Shown here: positions 41,640-53,033 of the stretch, piece by piece | Position numbering within the stretch: the stretch's first letter is position 1 | Layout: each line of letters begins with the position of its first letter | DNA from: Symsagittifera roscoffensis | Lineage: Eukaryota; Xenacoelomorpha; Acoela; Convolutidae | DNA length: 64,000 nt | Assembly: GCF_963678635.1 (NCBI RefSeq) | Contig: NC_087064.1 | Span: 50,387,346 to 50,451,345, forward strand | Reading direction: 5' to 3' | Translations under genes and position numbers: made by a program | Notes under the pieces: generated by a model | Told to the model about the DNA's origin: nothing | The model's database searches: none | Seen by the model: the letters and a program-made list of their open reading frames with translations, nothing else

Positions 41640-42340
41640 CACAGACAGCAAAAGCGATCCAGACAACACCATCTCAGTCAATATGATTGAAGTTGAAAAC
41701 GACTATGAACCTGTTATATATGAACAACCCTTTCATTCACATATCTACGCGAACCAATTCGAACTTCTTTTAGATTATTACAATAGACCTACAAGTAATA
41801 ATATACCACTAGTAAAAGAAATAAAAGAAATAAATACAGTAAATACAGAAACAAACCTGAAAAAGACCAAGACCAAGTACCATGTTCAAGCACAAATCAC
41901 AATTATCAGAATGTGCAAAAAGAAACACCAAAAGAAAAAATTTGGACAATCCCATTTCCCTTAGAAAGCCCAAAAAGTAAAGAATTTCAACCACCGGACT
42001 TTGAAACAGATTTTTAACTGACTCAGGAGCAGAATCAAATATTATTACCATTCCCCCTTGGAATGAAATCAAAACTCTACATCCAAAAATGATACCCTTG
42101 AAAACAACCAGTAGACTAGCAACAGCACAAGGCTCAACATTAACAAATTATGGAAAAATCCAACTTTTCCTAGTTCCCACTAAAACAATGGAGCAAAATA
42201 AACTCCTAAATAAACCGTTTAAACAAACATTCCAGATAAAAGATATAAAACACAACATTATTGGAATACCATCCATAACGAAATATATATCAACGATAAA
42301 TATTTTAAATTGTAAAATTCATATTAGGGATAAATAAACA
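41640..42340 (+). pseudogene. R2 aspartic protease, copy 2
   Basis: LTDSGAESN with the catalytic D-S-G at 42020-42028 is intact. It is followed by SRLATAQGSTLTNYGKIQLF and the NIIGIPSI second-half motif. A frameshift near 41960 separates it from the upstream spacer and a TAA ends it at 42337. Confidence 0.75.
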
Positions 42341-42343
42341 AGA

Positions 42344-44446
42344 ATGAAGAACACAGCTTTAACATTTTTGCAAAGAATAAACAAACAACCACCATTTTTC
42401 TCTAAATTTTACCCCATATACAATCAGGAACGGAAATACCTGAAACCACTCTCAGGAACTGTAAATAACTTTACAATTAAACAAGTTCACCAATATGATA
42501 AGAACAAAATAAACAACATCTCTTCATGTCTGACCTTGAATTTAGACCACTCCATAAATCTTTTGAGTAAGAATCTCATCCATAAAATACACGAAACTTT
42601 TAAATTCTGATATTATTTCTCTACATGTATACAACAATTCACCGTACCAAATAACATTACCTTTAGGACTCCTAGGATATTGCGAAACAAATGCAACAAC
42701 TTCTCCCACAAAAAAAAACATATCGAGTCAATAACATATTACAACTATTAGATAAATGCAAATCAACAATTCATAACGAAGAATTATCAATAAATAATAT
42801 AATAAGCAACGAAAAAAGAAATACAGACTATTTCACAAAAACACCCTATTTTAAACCAAAATTTAAAATATCACATTATACAGTAGAACAACAAAAATTT
42901 CTGACATTGTTTATTTTTCAACACTCTCAGATAACACAAAACGAATTTGAAAAATTAGCCTACTTATTAATAAACTATCCAACAGTTTATGCCACATCTA
43001 AATTTGACCTTGGAAAAGTAAAATCACCACTAAAATCACCACATTTCAAACCTGACGCGGGTTTTAAAAAACAAAGAGCAAGCAAAGTACCAATTCACCT
43101 ACATGACAACATCAATAGATTACTTGACAATTTTGAACAATATGAAATCATATCTCCAGTAAATAAAGAAGAACAACAAAACAAAAACACCTTTATCAAA
43201 CCTGTTATCATCCTAGCTAAAAGAGAATCACTAAAAAAAGTTCTAGACGCTAGATATCTCAATTCGCTTATTGATGAATCTAAATGTAATCGGCCTATTG
43301 AACCAATTCAAGTAATTCTAACAAAAAGAAACGGTAAATACTTCTTAACCGCAGATATGAAAAGTGCATATAAACAAATGCCATTATACGACGAACAACC
43401 ACGACGATTGACACAATTTGTTAATGGAAATCAACAATACGAATTCAATAGATTATTCTACGGAATAACCATAGGACCAGCAGCTTTTTCAGCATTTGTG
43501 AGTAAAATTTTTAAACACCTTATACTCAAGAAAAATGCAATCACATACCTAGACGATGTTTTCAGGGCAATCACAAACTAAAGACGAAATGTTTATAGTT
43601 TTAGAACAGTATCATTGAATACTAAAAAACAAAAACATGAAAGCAGACCCGGACAAATCACATTTTTTCTTAACACGTGTAAAGTTTCTTGGACACATTA
43701 TTGAGAAAAACACTATAACCCCATTGAAATCACGCATAGATGCAATTCAAAAACTCCAGCCACCTATAAACAAAAAAAAAGCCAAGAACTCCTTGGAATG
43801 TTAAATTTCTTAATGAAATATGTATACAAAATGCAATTATATATAAGACCATTCTACAACATTCTTAGACAACAAAATAACTTTGAATGGTCAACAAAAC
43901 ACCAAACACGATTTGAAGAAATCAAAAAACTTCTCACAGAACAAATATCAAATATAGTTCCAGACCCAAATCAACCATTCTATGCAGTGTGCGATGCTTC
44001 GAAATTTCGGCGCAGCATTGTTACAATCATACAATGGAACGAATAAAATGAATCTCATATCAACAAATTCTCGCTTATTCACACAAACTGAATTACGACT
44101 CTCTACTCTTATGATAGAATGCACAGCTATAATATATACTCTTACAGAATATGAATTCTTGATACTTGGATCGAAACTTCCAACAGTTTTATTCACAGAT
44201 CACATACCTATTATATTTCTTTTTACACAAAAATCAAATCCAAACCATAAAGTCTATAGATTTCAATTAATTCTAATGAAATTTCCAAACTTACATATAG
44301 TCTCGACTGCAGGAAAAAACCTTGCATTACCAGATACTTTAAGTAAAAATACACCAACTGAACTACTTACACAAAAAACTACCGTTGAAATACCACAAAA
44401 CAATAAGTTTTACCTAGCAAAAAACGAAACCACGATTAGAATGTAA
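42344..44446 (+). pseudogene. R2 reverse transcriptase-RNase H, copy 2
   Basis: The largest open piece is 42691-43581 (296 codons), with KVLDARYLNSLIDESK, LTADMKSAYKQM (motif A intact), NRLFYGITIGPAAFSAF and YLDDVF. After a shift at about 43566 come KADPDKSHFFL, LGMLNFLMKYVYK, WSTKHQTRFEEIKK, a broken CDASKF (RNase H) and LISTNSRLFTQTELRLSTL. The connection domain (EFLILGSKLPTVLFTDHIPI, HIVSTAGKNLALPDTLS) runs to 44446. It is better preserved than copy 1. Confidence 0.85.
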
Positions 44447-44985
44447 ATATGCAGTAAAAGTTGACATAAATCAATCACTAATAAACAATTTACATCATTT
44501 TCCACTCTATTTAGATTGCCAAAAAAACACTATGAAGTTTATTTACTAGACACATCCATATTTAAACCATTTCCATATTCACAATGGATCAAAAACAACA
44601 CTCAACAAAAACGAATTAAACAACAACCACATAAAAAGGACACTTTTCGTTTAATAGAAAAAGAAAATTTAACTGATACTATAATTTTATCAGGACCATC
44701 ACCAAATGATTCAAAATATACGTAAATCAAGTTTTTAATTTTCATGACCCCTATGAAGACTAGAAGTAGAAAACATTTTTCTACCAACAACAGAAAAAAC
44801 TACACTAGAATTATAACAAAAACACCAAAATCTTGACCCAGTCATAAGACAACTAAAATCAAGGCACAAATTTAAAACAAACCCGTTGAAAGCTGATACC
44901 ACAATCTTAGGAAATAAAACACTCCTTCGGAATTTCAGAAAATTTAATCATACCACCATCAATGAAATTACAGATCTGTTAGAAT
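44447..44985 (+). other. R2 RT-integrase linker
   Basis: A collinear pol segment with short frames (EVYLLDTSIFKPFPYSQWIKNN; PHKKDTFRLIEKENLTDTI). No catalytic motif. Confidence 0.45.
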
Positions 44986-46430
44986 AACAAACACCTGACT
45001 TAAAAGTACCTTGTCTACCTTTAAGTATGATGTTGATAGCATTCATTACATCACATACACTAAATATTAAAGGACACTCAGGATCAGAAAAAAACATACT
45101 CTATTTTCATCCAAAATTTTTATTTCCCAAATGCACTAATTTGGATTAAAGTATTCTGCAACGATTGTATAATATGTCAATTAAATAAACCTTACCTGAA
45201 CCAAAAGCAAATTGCAGAAAAACAAGGTTTGAAAGGAAAAAGTCTATATTTTATTCATAGAGTTTTATTTGACACAACAGGACCAATTTCATCATCTTCC
45301 GAAGGAAACTCTTAGATAATGGTCATTGTTGATGCATTTACGCACTACGTAGTACTCAACCCAGTAACCCATTGTAATGATTATTACGCATATACAACAC
45401 TATACGAACATGGAAAGCTAAATTCGGATTACTCGAAATACTAGTCACAGACAATGGCACTGAATTCATTAATAATGAAATTATCACACTATGTCACTTA
45501 TATAATATCAAACATAAACCACGTACTTCTCATGCACCTTGGACAAACGGATTAGTCGAACGTATGAACCGTTCATTGCAAGAATATCTTAGAGGTATAA
45601 TAAATGGAATTGATACACGATATACCGAATGGTCAGCAGATGTAAAATTATTCTCCTTATCTTATATATCACAAATCACAACGACACTAGGAATGTCACC
45701 ATACGAAATTGTTTTTAATCAAAAACCACGAAAACCAATCATGTTCACACAGAAACGCACAAGGTTATTGTCAACCAAATAAAAATTCAATATGTTACAA
45801 TTTACCATTACATACGCATGATGAAGATCACTTCCATCATCCACAAACGTGAAAATTAGCTTCCGGCATACATACCGATTGGATTTTAAATCGAGATAAA
45901 AAACAAAATGAAGTATACCAAAAAGTAACAAAGAAATTGTTACAAAGGCAAAACATTAATAAACAAAATAATTCACGCTTTACACCAGCAACAGATTTCA
46001 AAATCGGAACATTTGTTTTAATTCCCAATTTCACTACACAAAAAGAACTTTCCAAAAAATTACAACCACTCCGCAAAGGACCATATCAAGTAATTGATAA
46101 ACCCACTGAAGAAACATACAAACTTACAGATTCCAGTAAAAAAAGAATTTGTTTAACATCGAAACAATCTATTACCTTATTATCCAAAAGAATATGCACT
46201 TCGCGAATTAACTCAATTATATTCTTTCACAGAAAATTTTTCAAAACAATTCAGAAATTGAACAAAACAAAAACATCGATAAAAACAAGAATCAAAAACC
46301 AACACAACAAAAAAACACAGCCCCGCAAATATCTTTTATACCAGAAACAAAAACATCTCAAAAAAAAAAGAAAAAATTTAACAAATGACAGAAAAAATTC
46401 TACCACAGGATCAACAAGAAAAATTTAAAC
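44986..46430 (+). pseudogene. R2 integrase (Ty3/gypsy), frameshifted
   Basis: The HHCC zinc domain is split over two frames (GHSGSEKNILYFH, then FCNDCIICQLN near 45150). The catalytic core has FDTTGPI (first Asp), VTDNGTEFINNE (second Asp, near 45450) and WTNGLVERMNRSLQEYL (Glu, near 45560). LGMSPYEIVFNQKPRKP follows, and a C-terminal GPY/F-type module KLQPLRKGPYQVIDKPTEETYKLTD at 45937-46428. Stops near 45130, 45316 and 45780. The GPY/F module supports the Ty3/gypsy assignment. Confidence 0.85.
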
Positions 46431-47589
46431 ATGGAGAATCATCACGACTTAGAATTCAGCCACGAAAAAATTATAAAACATCTATTCCAAAATCTAAAAC
46501 ATTAAAGAAAGTTGAAGTTCAAAAACAACTTTAATTTTAACTAATATCTCCTAATTCTTCTTAATTGTTTTGAATCTTCACATTTTTGTATTAACATGCT
46601 CAATACACACTTGAATATTTCTAGTCCAAAATCAGCCAATATAAATCACTCATACTCATCACATTATTGACGCCAACACGACTTTATTATCCGATAGATA
46701 TTAATCTCCAGGCATAACTATAACTATAATTTTAAGACCTCCAGGTCAAAAACAAGGAACCTGCTAAAAATTGACACCTAAAATAAACACTATTTCAGTA
46801 TTACAAACCTCCCCTATCAAGTAATACAAAGATCAACAATATTTTCCCAACCCAGACCTCAAAAACCCTCCAACCAAAAATAGCAAATTAGCCTAAAGAA
46901 CAAAAAAGACATGATCATTTAGCCTAAAGTACAAATATTTCCTGGATACTCCCAATTATCCAACAAATAAAAACAAAGCTAAAAAGACCTCCCGAACACC
47001 ACAAAATAACCCCTCAACAATAGTTGACAAAACCCAACCCAGTCGTCAAAAAATCAATAAATAATCCGACCACACTTGAATTTAGCCCCAAAAATTTTAA
47101 AAAAATTCGACGGAACGAATCATTACTTAAATGCTTCTTTCCGCAACAGTTACAAAAATTAAACATATATTTTCAAAACTTTTCAAAAAATTTCTAATAT
47201 TCTTAAGTTTTTTATAATATTTATGCTGAATCTTTTGAAACTTTAATAATTCTTTTATTTAGTTTTTGCAGCTTTTCTTAAAATTTTTATTCCCTATTCG
47301 AAACATACTTACAACTTTCAAAAATTCTTGATTACCTCCACAGGTACGATAATTTCAAGTCTATTTAAATGTTTCAAACCATCTTTAGTAGAACTGATAT
47401 TTTATTACGATTCATAGTTTTTCTCACATTTTAACAGCCCTAATCATGACAATGTGCAAACGTATGAAAATGCGGTCATGACATTCGGTTTAGCAACCAT
47501 CCTTTTAACTCTTTTCATTGAAGAATACTATAGTAAACATAAATTTTCTTTATAAAAAGTTGAAAACTCAAACATTTTTTCAAAATTGC
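46431..47589. other. Non-coding segment between integrase and Pro-rich ORF
   Basis: No ORF of note. The first half is A/C-rich, the second A/T-rich with T-runs. It could contain splice signals for a subgenomic env mRNA. From 46584 on it belongs to the 4347-bp duplication. Confidence 0.4.
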
Positions 47590-48348
47590 TAATCAACCAC
47601 CACCACACCACCAGTCCCCACCAACAATCTCCCAAAAAAATTCAATAACACCAACAACTACCCAAAACCCCCAATCATCCACCCGCATTTCTTTTCAAGA
47701 TAACCCATACACATTTGAAGAAAGACACGCACGATTATCTGAAACATTAGAACCAGTTGTTCGCCATGCACCTTTAAGCGAACCACAAAACGAACCGACA
47801 TATTATCTACATCCCACTCTACAACAAGATCCCAATAGAGTAAGACATATTAGTCAAAACCAAAATACACTTGAAATAAACAGACAAATCATACATCCAA
47901 GACGAGACAGAAATTTTCAAACCCCCAGAGTTCATTTTAATATACCTCAATCACTGACATCAACCCTCTCAGAACCTTCCAGTAGCACATTACCAGATAC
48001 TCCCCACTTGCTTCACAACAAAGCACTTCCAATATTCCATCAGATTTTTTAGGTTCAACCCCCACATCAGAACAAATCCGAGAAAAAAATCCTTTTAATG
48101 CTCCAGAAACCACTGAACGCCTACCATATTGGGCAACACACTCCTACACTCAAGGTGAACCCAATATAGTAAACGAACCAATAAATACTTCATCTGATAC
48201 AACATTATCAACCTTGCCAGAAACACTTTCCCTTCCATCAACACCTTCAATAAGTCAAATATTACAAACACTTTTTCCCCTCAATTTCCCTGCAAATCTT
48301 GACGCCAGGTATCAAAAACAATCATCTACTAGTAGCCCTCTACGATAG
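47590..48348 (+). pseudogene. Pro/Ser/Thr-rich ORF before env, copy 1
   Basis: Low-complexity, Pro/Thr/Asn/Gln-rich chain with RISFQDNPYTFEERHARL, IIHPRRDRNFQTPRVHFNI, STLSEPSSSTLPDTP and LPETLSLPSTPSISQ. A frameshift occurs near 48005. No known domain; it could be a disordered accessory protein or a Gag-like linker. A similar-style ORF lies at 55631. Confidence 0.5.
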
Positions 48349-48594
48349 ATTGGAATACATTTGTAGCACCTCCTCCATTATTTGGTCAACATCAAGAAAG
48401 TAGTAGACTCCGCAACTGGGCACTAAAAAAACTACAATACAGACAAGATATCCAGAACGATATTCAGGAACATAACATACAAATACTTCAACAAAATGGT
48501 CTCACAGTAAAAGTCGAAATTACAGTACGACTTAATAACATTGTACAACACCCTTTTCCACTAGCCCCACCAAATATAACAGCTCAATCTTTAT
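48349..48594 (+). pseudogene. Short ORF between Pro-rich ORF and env, copy 1
   Basis: Continues in frame after a TAG: APPPLFGQHQESSRLRNWAL, then KVEITVRLNNIVQHPFPLAPP, ending at TAA. It is probably the C-terminal part of the Pro-rich protein. No family. Confidence 0.4.
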
Positions 48595-48687
48595 AACAAC
48601 CGAAATAATATATAAATACGATAGATATACCAAAAAGACAATTGGATATAAAAAATTTTATAACCCATATTCAGGATTATCATACGC

Positions 48688-50930
48688 ATGTATATTTTAA
48701 AGATCTTTACATTTCAACATCTTCTCTTTCTAATTTTTTCCAAACAAAGTCAAAAACCATCTCCTCGCACAAGACCTCAGAATTTCCTAGTAACACACTA
48801 CGATTGTGAAGCAAAACAAACAAGAAACAGTACATAAATAAGCTATAAAACAAATAACACAAGGTGAGTCCGAACCGCAAGCTTTAGAAACCACGAACAA
48901 CGTAGCCACATAATACTCAAAAGCCCGAGCAACAACACTTACAGGTTATAAATTCACAGCGACATTTTCCGAGAAGAAAGTACATTGTTCAAAAGTCTCA
49001 AATGGAATTAAAAGTCGACTTGATCACGAATATTTCTATCAAAGCAACATAGGAAGACTTTTACATATACAACCCGAGTATTGTAAAAATGAACTACTCA
49101 GATTAAAACTAACATCAAACAAAAACTCAAACAAAAAATTAGTAAACTTTCAAGTTTTCACAGATTCTGCACACCAAGCACAACTTGAAAGATACCAAGG
49201 ACATTTTAAGTTAAACGAAAAATGTCCATACAATGGCGCACACGGAAGATTAACTTATGATCTTCACAATAAACATTGGATACCACACATTGGAATAAAT
49301 AACCCTTCAAACTGCAAAGCAGACACAAAAAATAAAGGATACCAAGAAATATTGTTTTTCGATTGGAAAATACAACTTGAAAAAGTACAACTCACACGAG
49401 ATTTAAATGATAACATTATAATCTACCAAGGAGTCAGACTTGCAAAAATGATCAAGGTTACTTTTATCCTACTACTAGGACACAAGCAACAACTGTCTGG
49501 TTTCCCGAAGACACTTGTACCACATTTCAAGTAGCAAAATACACGCTAGAATAATAAAATTTCATCAAAAATATTTTATCGAATCAATACCGTTTGAAGA
49601 TGTAACCCAAATCAAATCAGACAAAAAATTCATACATTTAGAAACATCCACAATATAGAAAGTAAATTAACACGTTTCCAAATCTATCAAGAAACAGAAC
49701 TCGAGAAGTGTAGAAATCCACTCTATAAAACACAATATTCCGAAATACTTGTCAAATACGGACAAGGTTTTGAGATTAACATTGGAAAAAGCAAAAGATC
49801 CCCATGCAACACATCATCCTCCAAATGAAGGAACCTCATACATCCCAGTAAACCTTCATAGAAACACAGGAAACACTCGTGGGAAAATAAAACCACAAAA
49901 CACAGACAGTACACGATTACAAGAATTATCAATTATGAACAACACATATTTTGGCGCAATTCATTATGACATCCACTTAGACATGAAATTAGATTACACA
50001 ATTAGCAGAATTTTTCAAGAAAAGTCACTACCAGAAATTGAATTACTACATCAACTATGTGAACTAGAAAGAAAACAGATTTTACAACCGCAAGCACTAG
50101 CAGTTCTAAAAAAACCCTACGCAGGATTAATATTATCCGGAACTAGATCAAATTGCCTTGATTATGAAAGAAACATCTTATGGTTTTCTACTTGCACCAA
50201 AAAAGTATCACCTTTATATGTTTTTCGAACACAAATGATGTTATAAAAGAATCTCAATATTCTATGAAAAAAAGTACATTTTGTTGATACACTCTCCCGA
50301 AGAACATATTTTTGGGATACGGCAGTCCCATGTGGATCAGAAAATAGCCACAATGATATACAATTAGACCCCGACGAAAATAAAAACTGCCTACTAACAC
50401 CATATCCACACTAATGCAACCATTAAAAAAGTTTTCACCCGAAAGTATTAAAGTCATTGCTCGCAATCAAAATATCGATCTACGATCGATAGGTATATAC
50501 TCTAAATCAGATATACAACATCTCATTCGTGCACAACAATTTCAAGAGCTACTCACACAAATAGACACTATACAAAGACAATCAATAGATCAAAGTTTAC
50601 GCAAACTTGCAGAAACCGCAGGCTCTTCAGACATTCACACTCAAGATTATAGCGGATATTTTAAAGATATTAAGGACTGCATATATTTAAACGGCGAAAA
50701 ATGTAGACCACAAGATATCTCACCAATCAATATTCGTGAGAACGAAATTCTTGCCTTTCTAGGATGACCCTATTACATCTTAGAAAGATTGACTATATTA
50801 TACGCAATTTTTAATTTTATCGGATTTCTTTTCTCACTTTTGAAAGGAATCTATAACACATGCGCAATACACACACAAGTAAACCGACAAGCAAGCGTAG
50901 CCCGCATACTTTTTGCAGGACTGTTTGGAA
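48688..50930 (+). pseudogene. Env-like glycoprotein of R2, copy 1 (broken, 3' end cut)
   Basis: ATG 48688 opens a signal-peptide-like start (MYILKIFTFQHLLFLIF). A long Cys-containing ectodomain follows, with several N-glycosylation-like sites and short recognisable blocks (GRLTYDLHNKHWIPHIG, near 49240), then a C-terminal membrane segment near 50795-50860. The layout (signal, ectodomain, single TM, cytoplasmic tail) is that of a viral fusion glycoprotein. The pattern of Cys and strand blocks suggests the rhabdovirus/chuvirus-type class III group, as captured by some animal retroelements, but this is inference. Many stops and shifts, so not functional. The tail is lost at the duplication junction. 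Confidence 0.6.
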
Positions 50931-51936
50931 TTTTGTATTAACATGCTCAATACACACTTGAATATTTCTAGTCCAAAATCAGCCAATATAAATCACTCAT
51001 ACTCATCACATTATTGACGCCAACACGACTTTATTATCCGATAGATATTAATCTCCAGGCATAACTATAACTATAATTTTAAGACCTCCAGGTCAAAAAC
51101 AAGCAACCTGCTAAAAATTGACACCTAAAATAAACACTATTTCAGTATTACAAACCTCCCCTATCAAGTAATACAAAGATCAACAATATTTTCCCAACCC
51201 AGACCTCAAAAACCCTCCAACCAAAAATAGCAAATTAGCCTAAAGAACAAAAAAGACATGATCATTTAGCCTAAAGTACAAATATTTCCTGGATACTCCC
51301 AATTATCCAACAAATAAAAACAAAGCTAAAAAGACCTCCCGAACACCACAAAATAACCCCTCAACAATAGTTGACAAAACCCAACCCAGTCGTCAAAAAA
51401 TCAATAAATAATCCGACCACACTTGAATTTAGCCCCAAAAATTTTAAAAAAAATTCGACGGAACGAATCATTACTTAAATGCTTCTTTCCGCAACAGTTA
51501 CAAAAATTAAACATATATTTTCAAAACTTTTCAAAAAATTTCTAATATTCTTAAATTTTTTATAATATTTATGCTGAATCTTTTGAAACTTTAATAATTC
51601 TTTTATTTAGTTTTTGCAGCTTTTCTTAAAATTTTTATTCCCTATTCGAAACATACTTACAACTTTCAAAAATTCTTGATTACCTCCACAGGTACGATAA
51701 TTTCAAGTCTATTTAAATGTTTCAAACCATCTTTAGTAGAACTGATATTTTATTACGATTCATAGTTTTTCTCACATTTTAACAGCCCTAATCATGACAA
51801 TGTGCAAACGTATGAAAAATGCGGTCATGACATTCGGTTTAGCAACCATCCTTTTAACTCTTTTCATTGAAGAATACTATAGTAAACATAAATTTTCTTT
51901 ATAAAAAGTTGAAAACTCAAACATTTTTTCAAAATT

Positions 51937-52694
51937 GCTAATCAACCACCACCACACCACCAGTCCCCACCAACAATCTCCCAAAAAAATTCAATAACAC
52001 CAACAACTACCCAAAACCCCCAATCATCCACCCGCATTTCTTTTCAAGATAACCCATACACATTTGAAGAAAGACACGCACGATTATCTGAAACATTAGA
52101 ACCAGTTGTTCGCCATGCACCTTTAAGCAAACCACAAAACGAACCGACATATTATCTACATCCCACTCTACAACAAGATCCCAATAGAGTAAGACATATT
52201 AGTCAAAACCAAAATACACTTGAAATAAACAGACAAATCATACATCCAAGACGAGACAGAAATTTTCAAACCCCCAGAGTTCATTTTAATATACCTCAAT
52301 CACTGACATCAACCCTCTCAGAACCTTCCAGTAGCACATTACCAGATACTCCCCACTTGCTTCACAACAAAGCACTTCCAATATTCCATCAGATTTTTTA
52401 GGTTCAACCCCCACATCAGAACAAATCCGAGAAAATCCTTTTAATGCTCCAGAAACCACTGAACGCCTACCATATTGGGCAACACACTCCTACACTCAAG
52501 GTGAACCCAATATAGTAAACGAACCAATAAATACTTCATCTGATACAACATTATCAACCTTGCCAGAAACACTTTCCCTTCCATCAACACCTTCAATAAG
52601 TCAAATATTACAAACACTTTTTCCCCTCAATTTCCCTGCAAATCTTGACGCCAGGTATCAAAAACAATCATCTACTAGTAGCCCTCTACGATAG
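51937..52694 (+). pseudogene. Pro/Ser/Thr-rich ORF, copy 2
   Basis: Same as 47590-48348 with few changes; a three-base A-run difference near 52434 removes one Lys codon. The frameshift near 52350 is shared. Confidence 0.5.
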
Positions 52695-52941
52695 ATTGGA
52701 ATACATTTGTAGCACCTCCTCCATTATTTGGTCAACATCAAGAAAGTAGTAGACTCCGCAACTGGGCACTAAAAAAACTACAATACAGACAAGATATCCA
52801 GAACGATATTCAGGAACATAACATACAAATACTTCAACAAAATGGTCTCACAGTAAAAGTCGAAATTACAGTACGACTTAATAACATTGTACAACACCCT
52901 TTTCCACTAGCCCCACCAAATATAACAGCTCAATTTTTATA
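52695..52941 (+). pseudogene. Short ORF before env, copy 2
   Basis: Same as 48349-48594; the C-terminal residue before the TAA differs by one base. Confidence 0.4.
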
Positions 52942-53033
52942 ACAACCGAAATAATATATAAATACGATAGATATACCAAAAAGACAATTGGATATAAAAA
53001 ATTTTATAACCCATATTCAGGATTATCATACGC

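Larger units (their letters stand above)
46584..50930. repeat. 4347-bp tandem duplication, copy 1 (env block)
   Basis: Direct repeat with 50931-55277, offset 4346-4347. The right junction joins GTTTGGAATTTTGTATTAAC, where copy 2 continues as GGAATTTTTTTCGAC, so about five T-rich bases of microhomology lie at the join. Around ten differences were seen by eye (about 99.8% identity). Confidence 0.95.
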
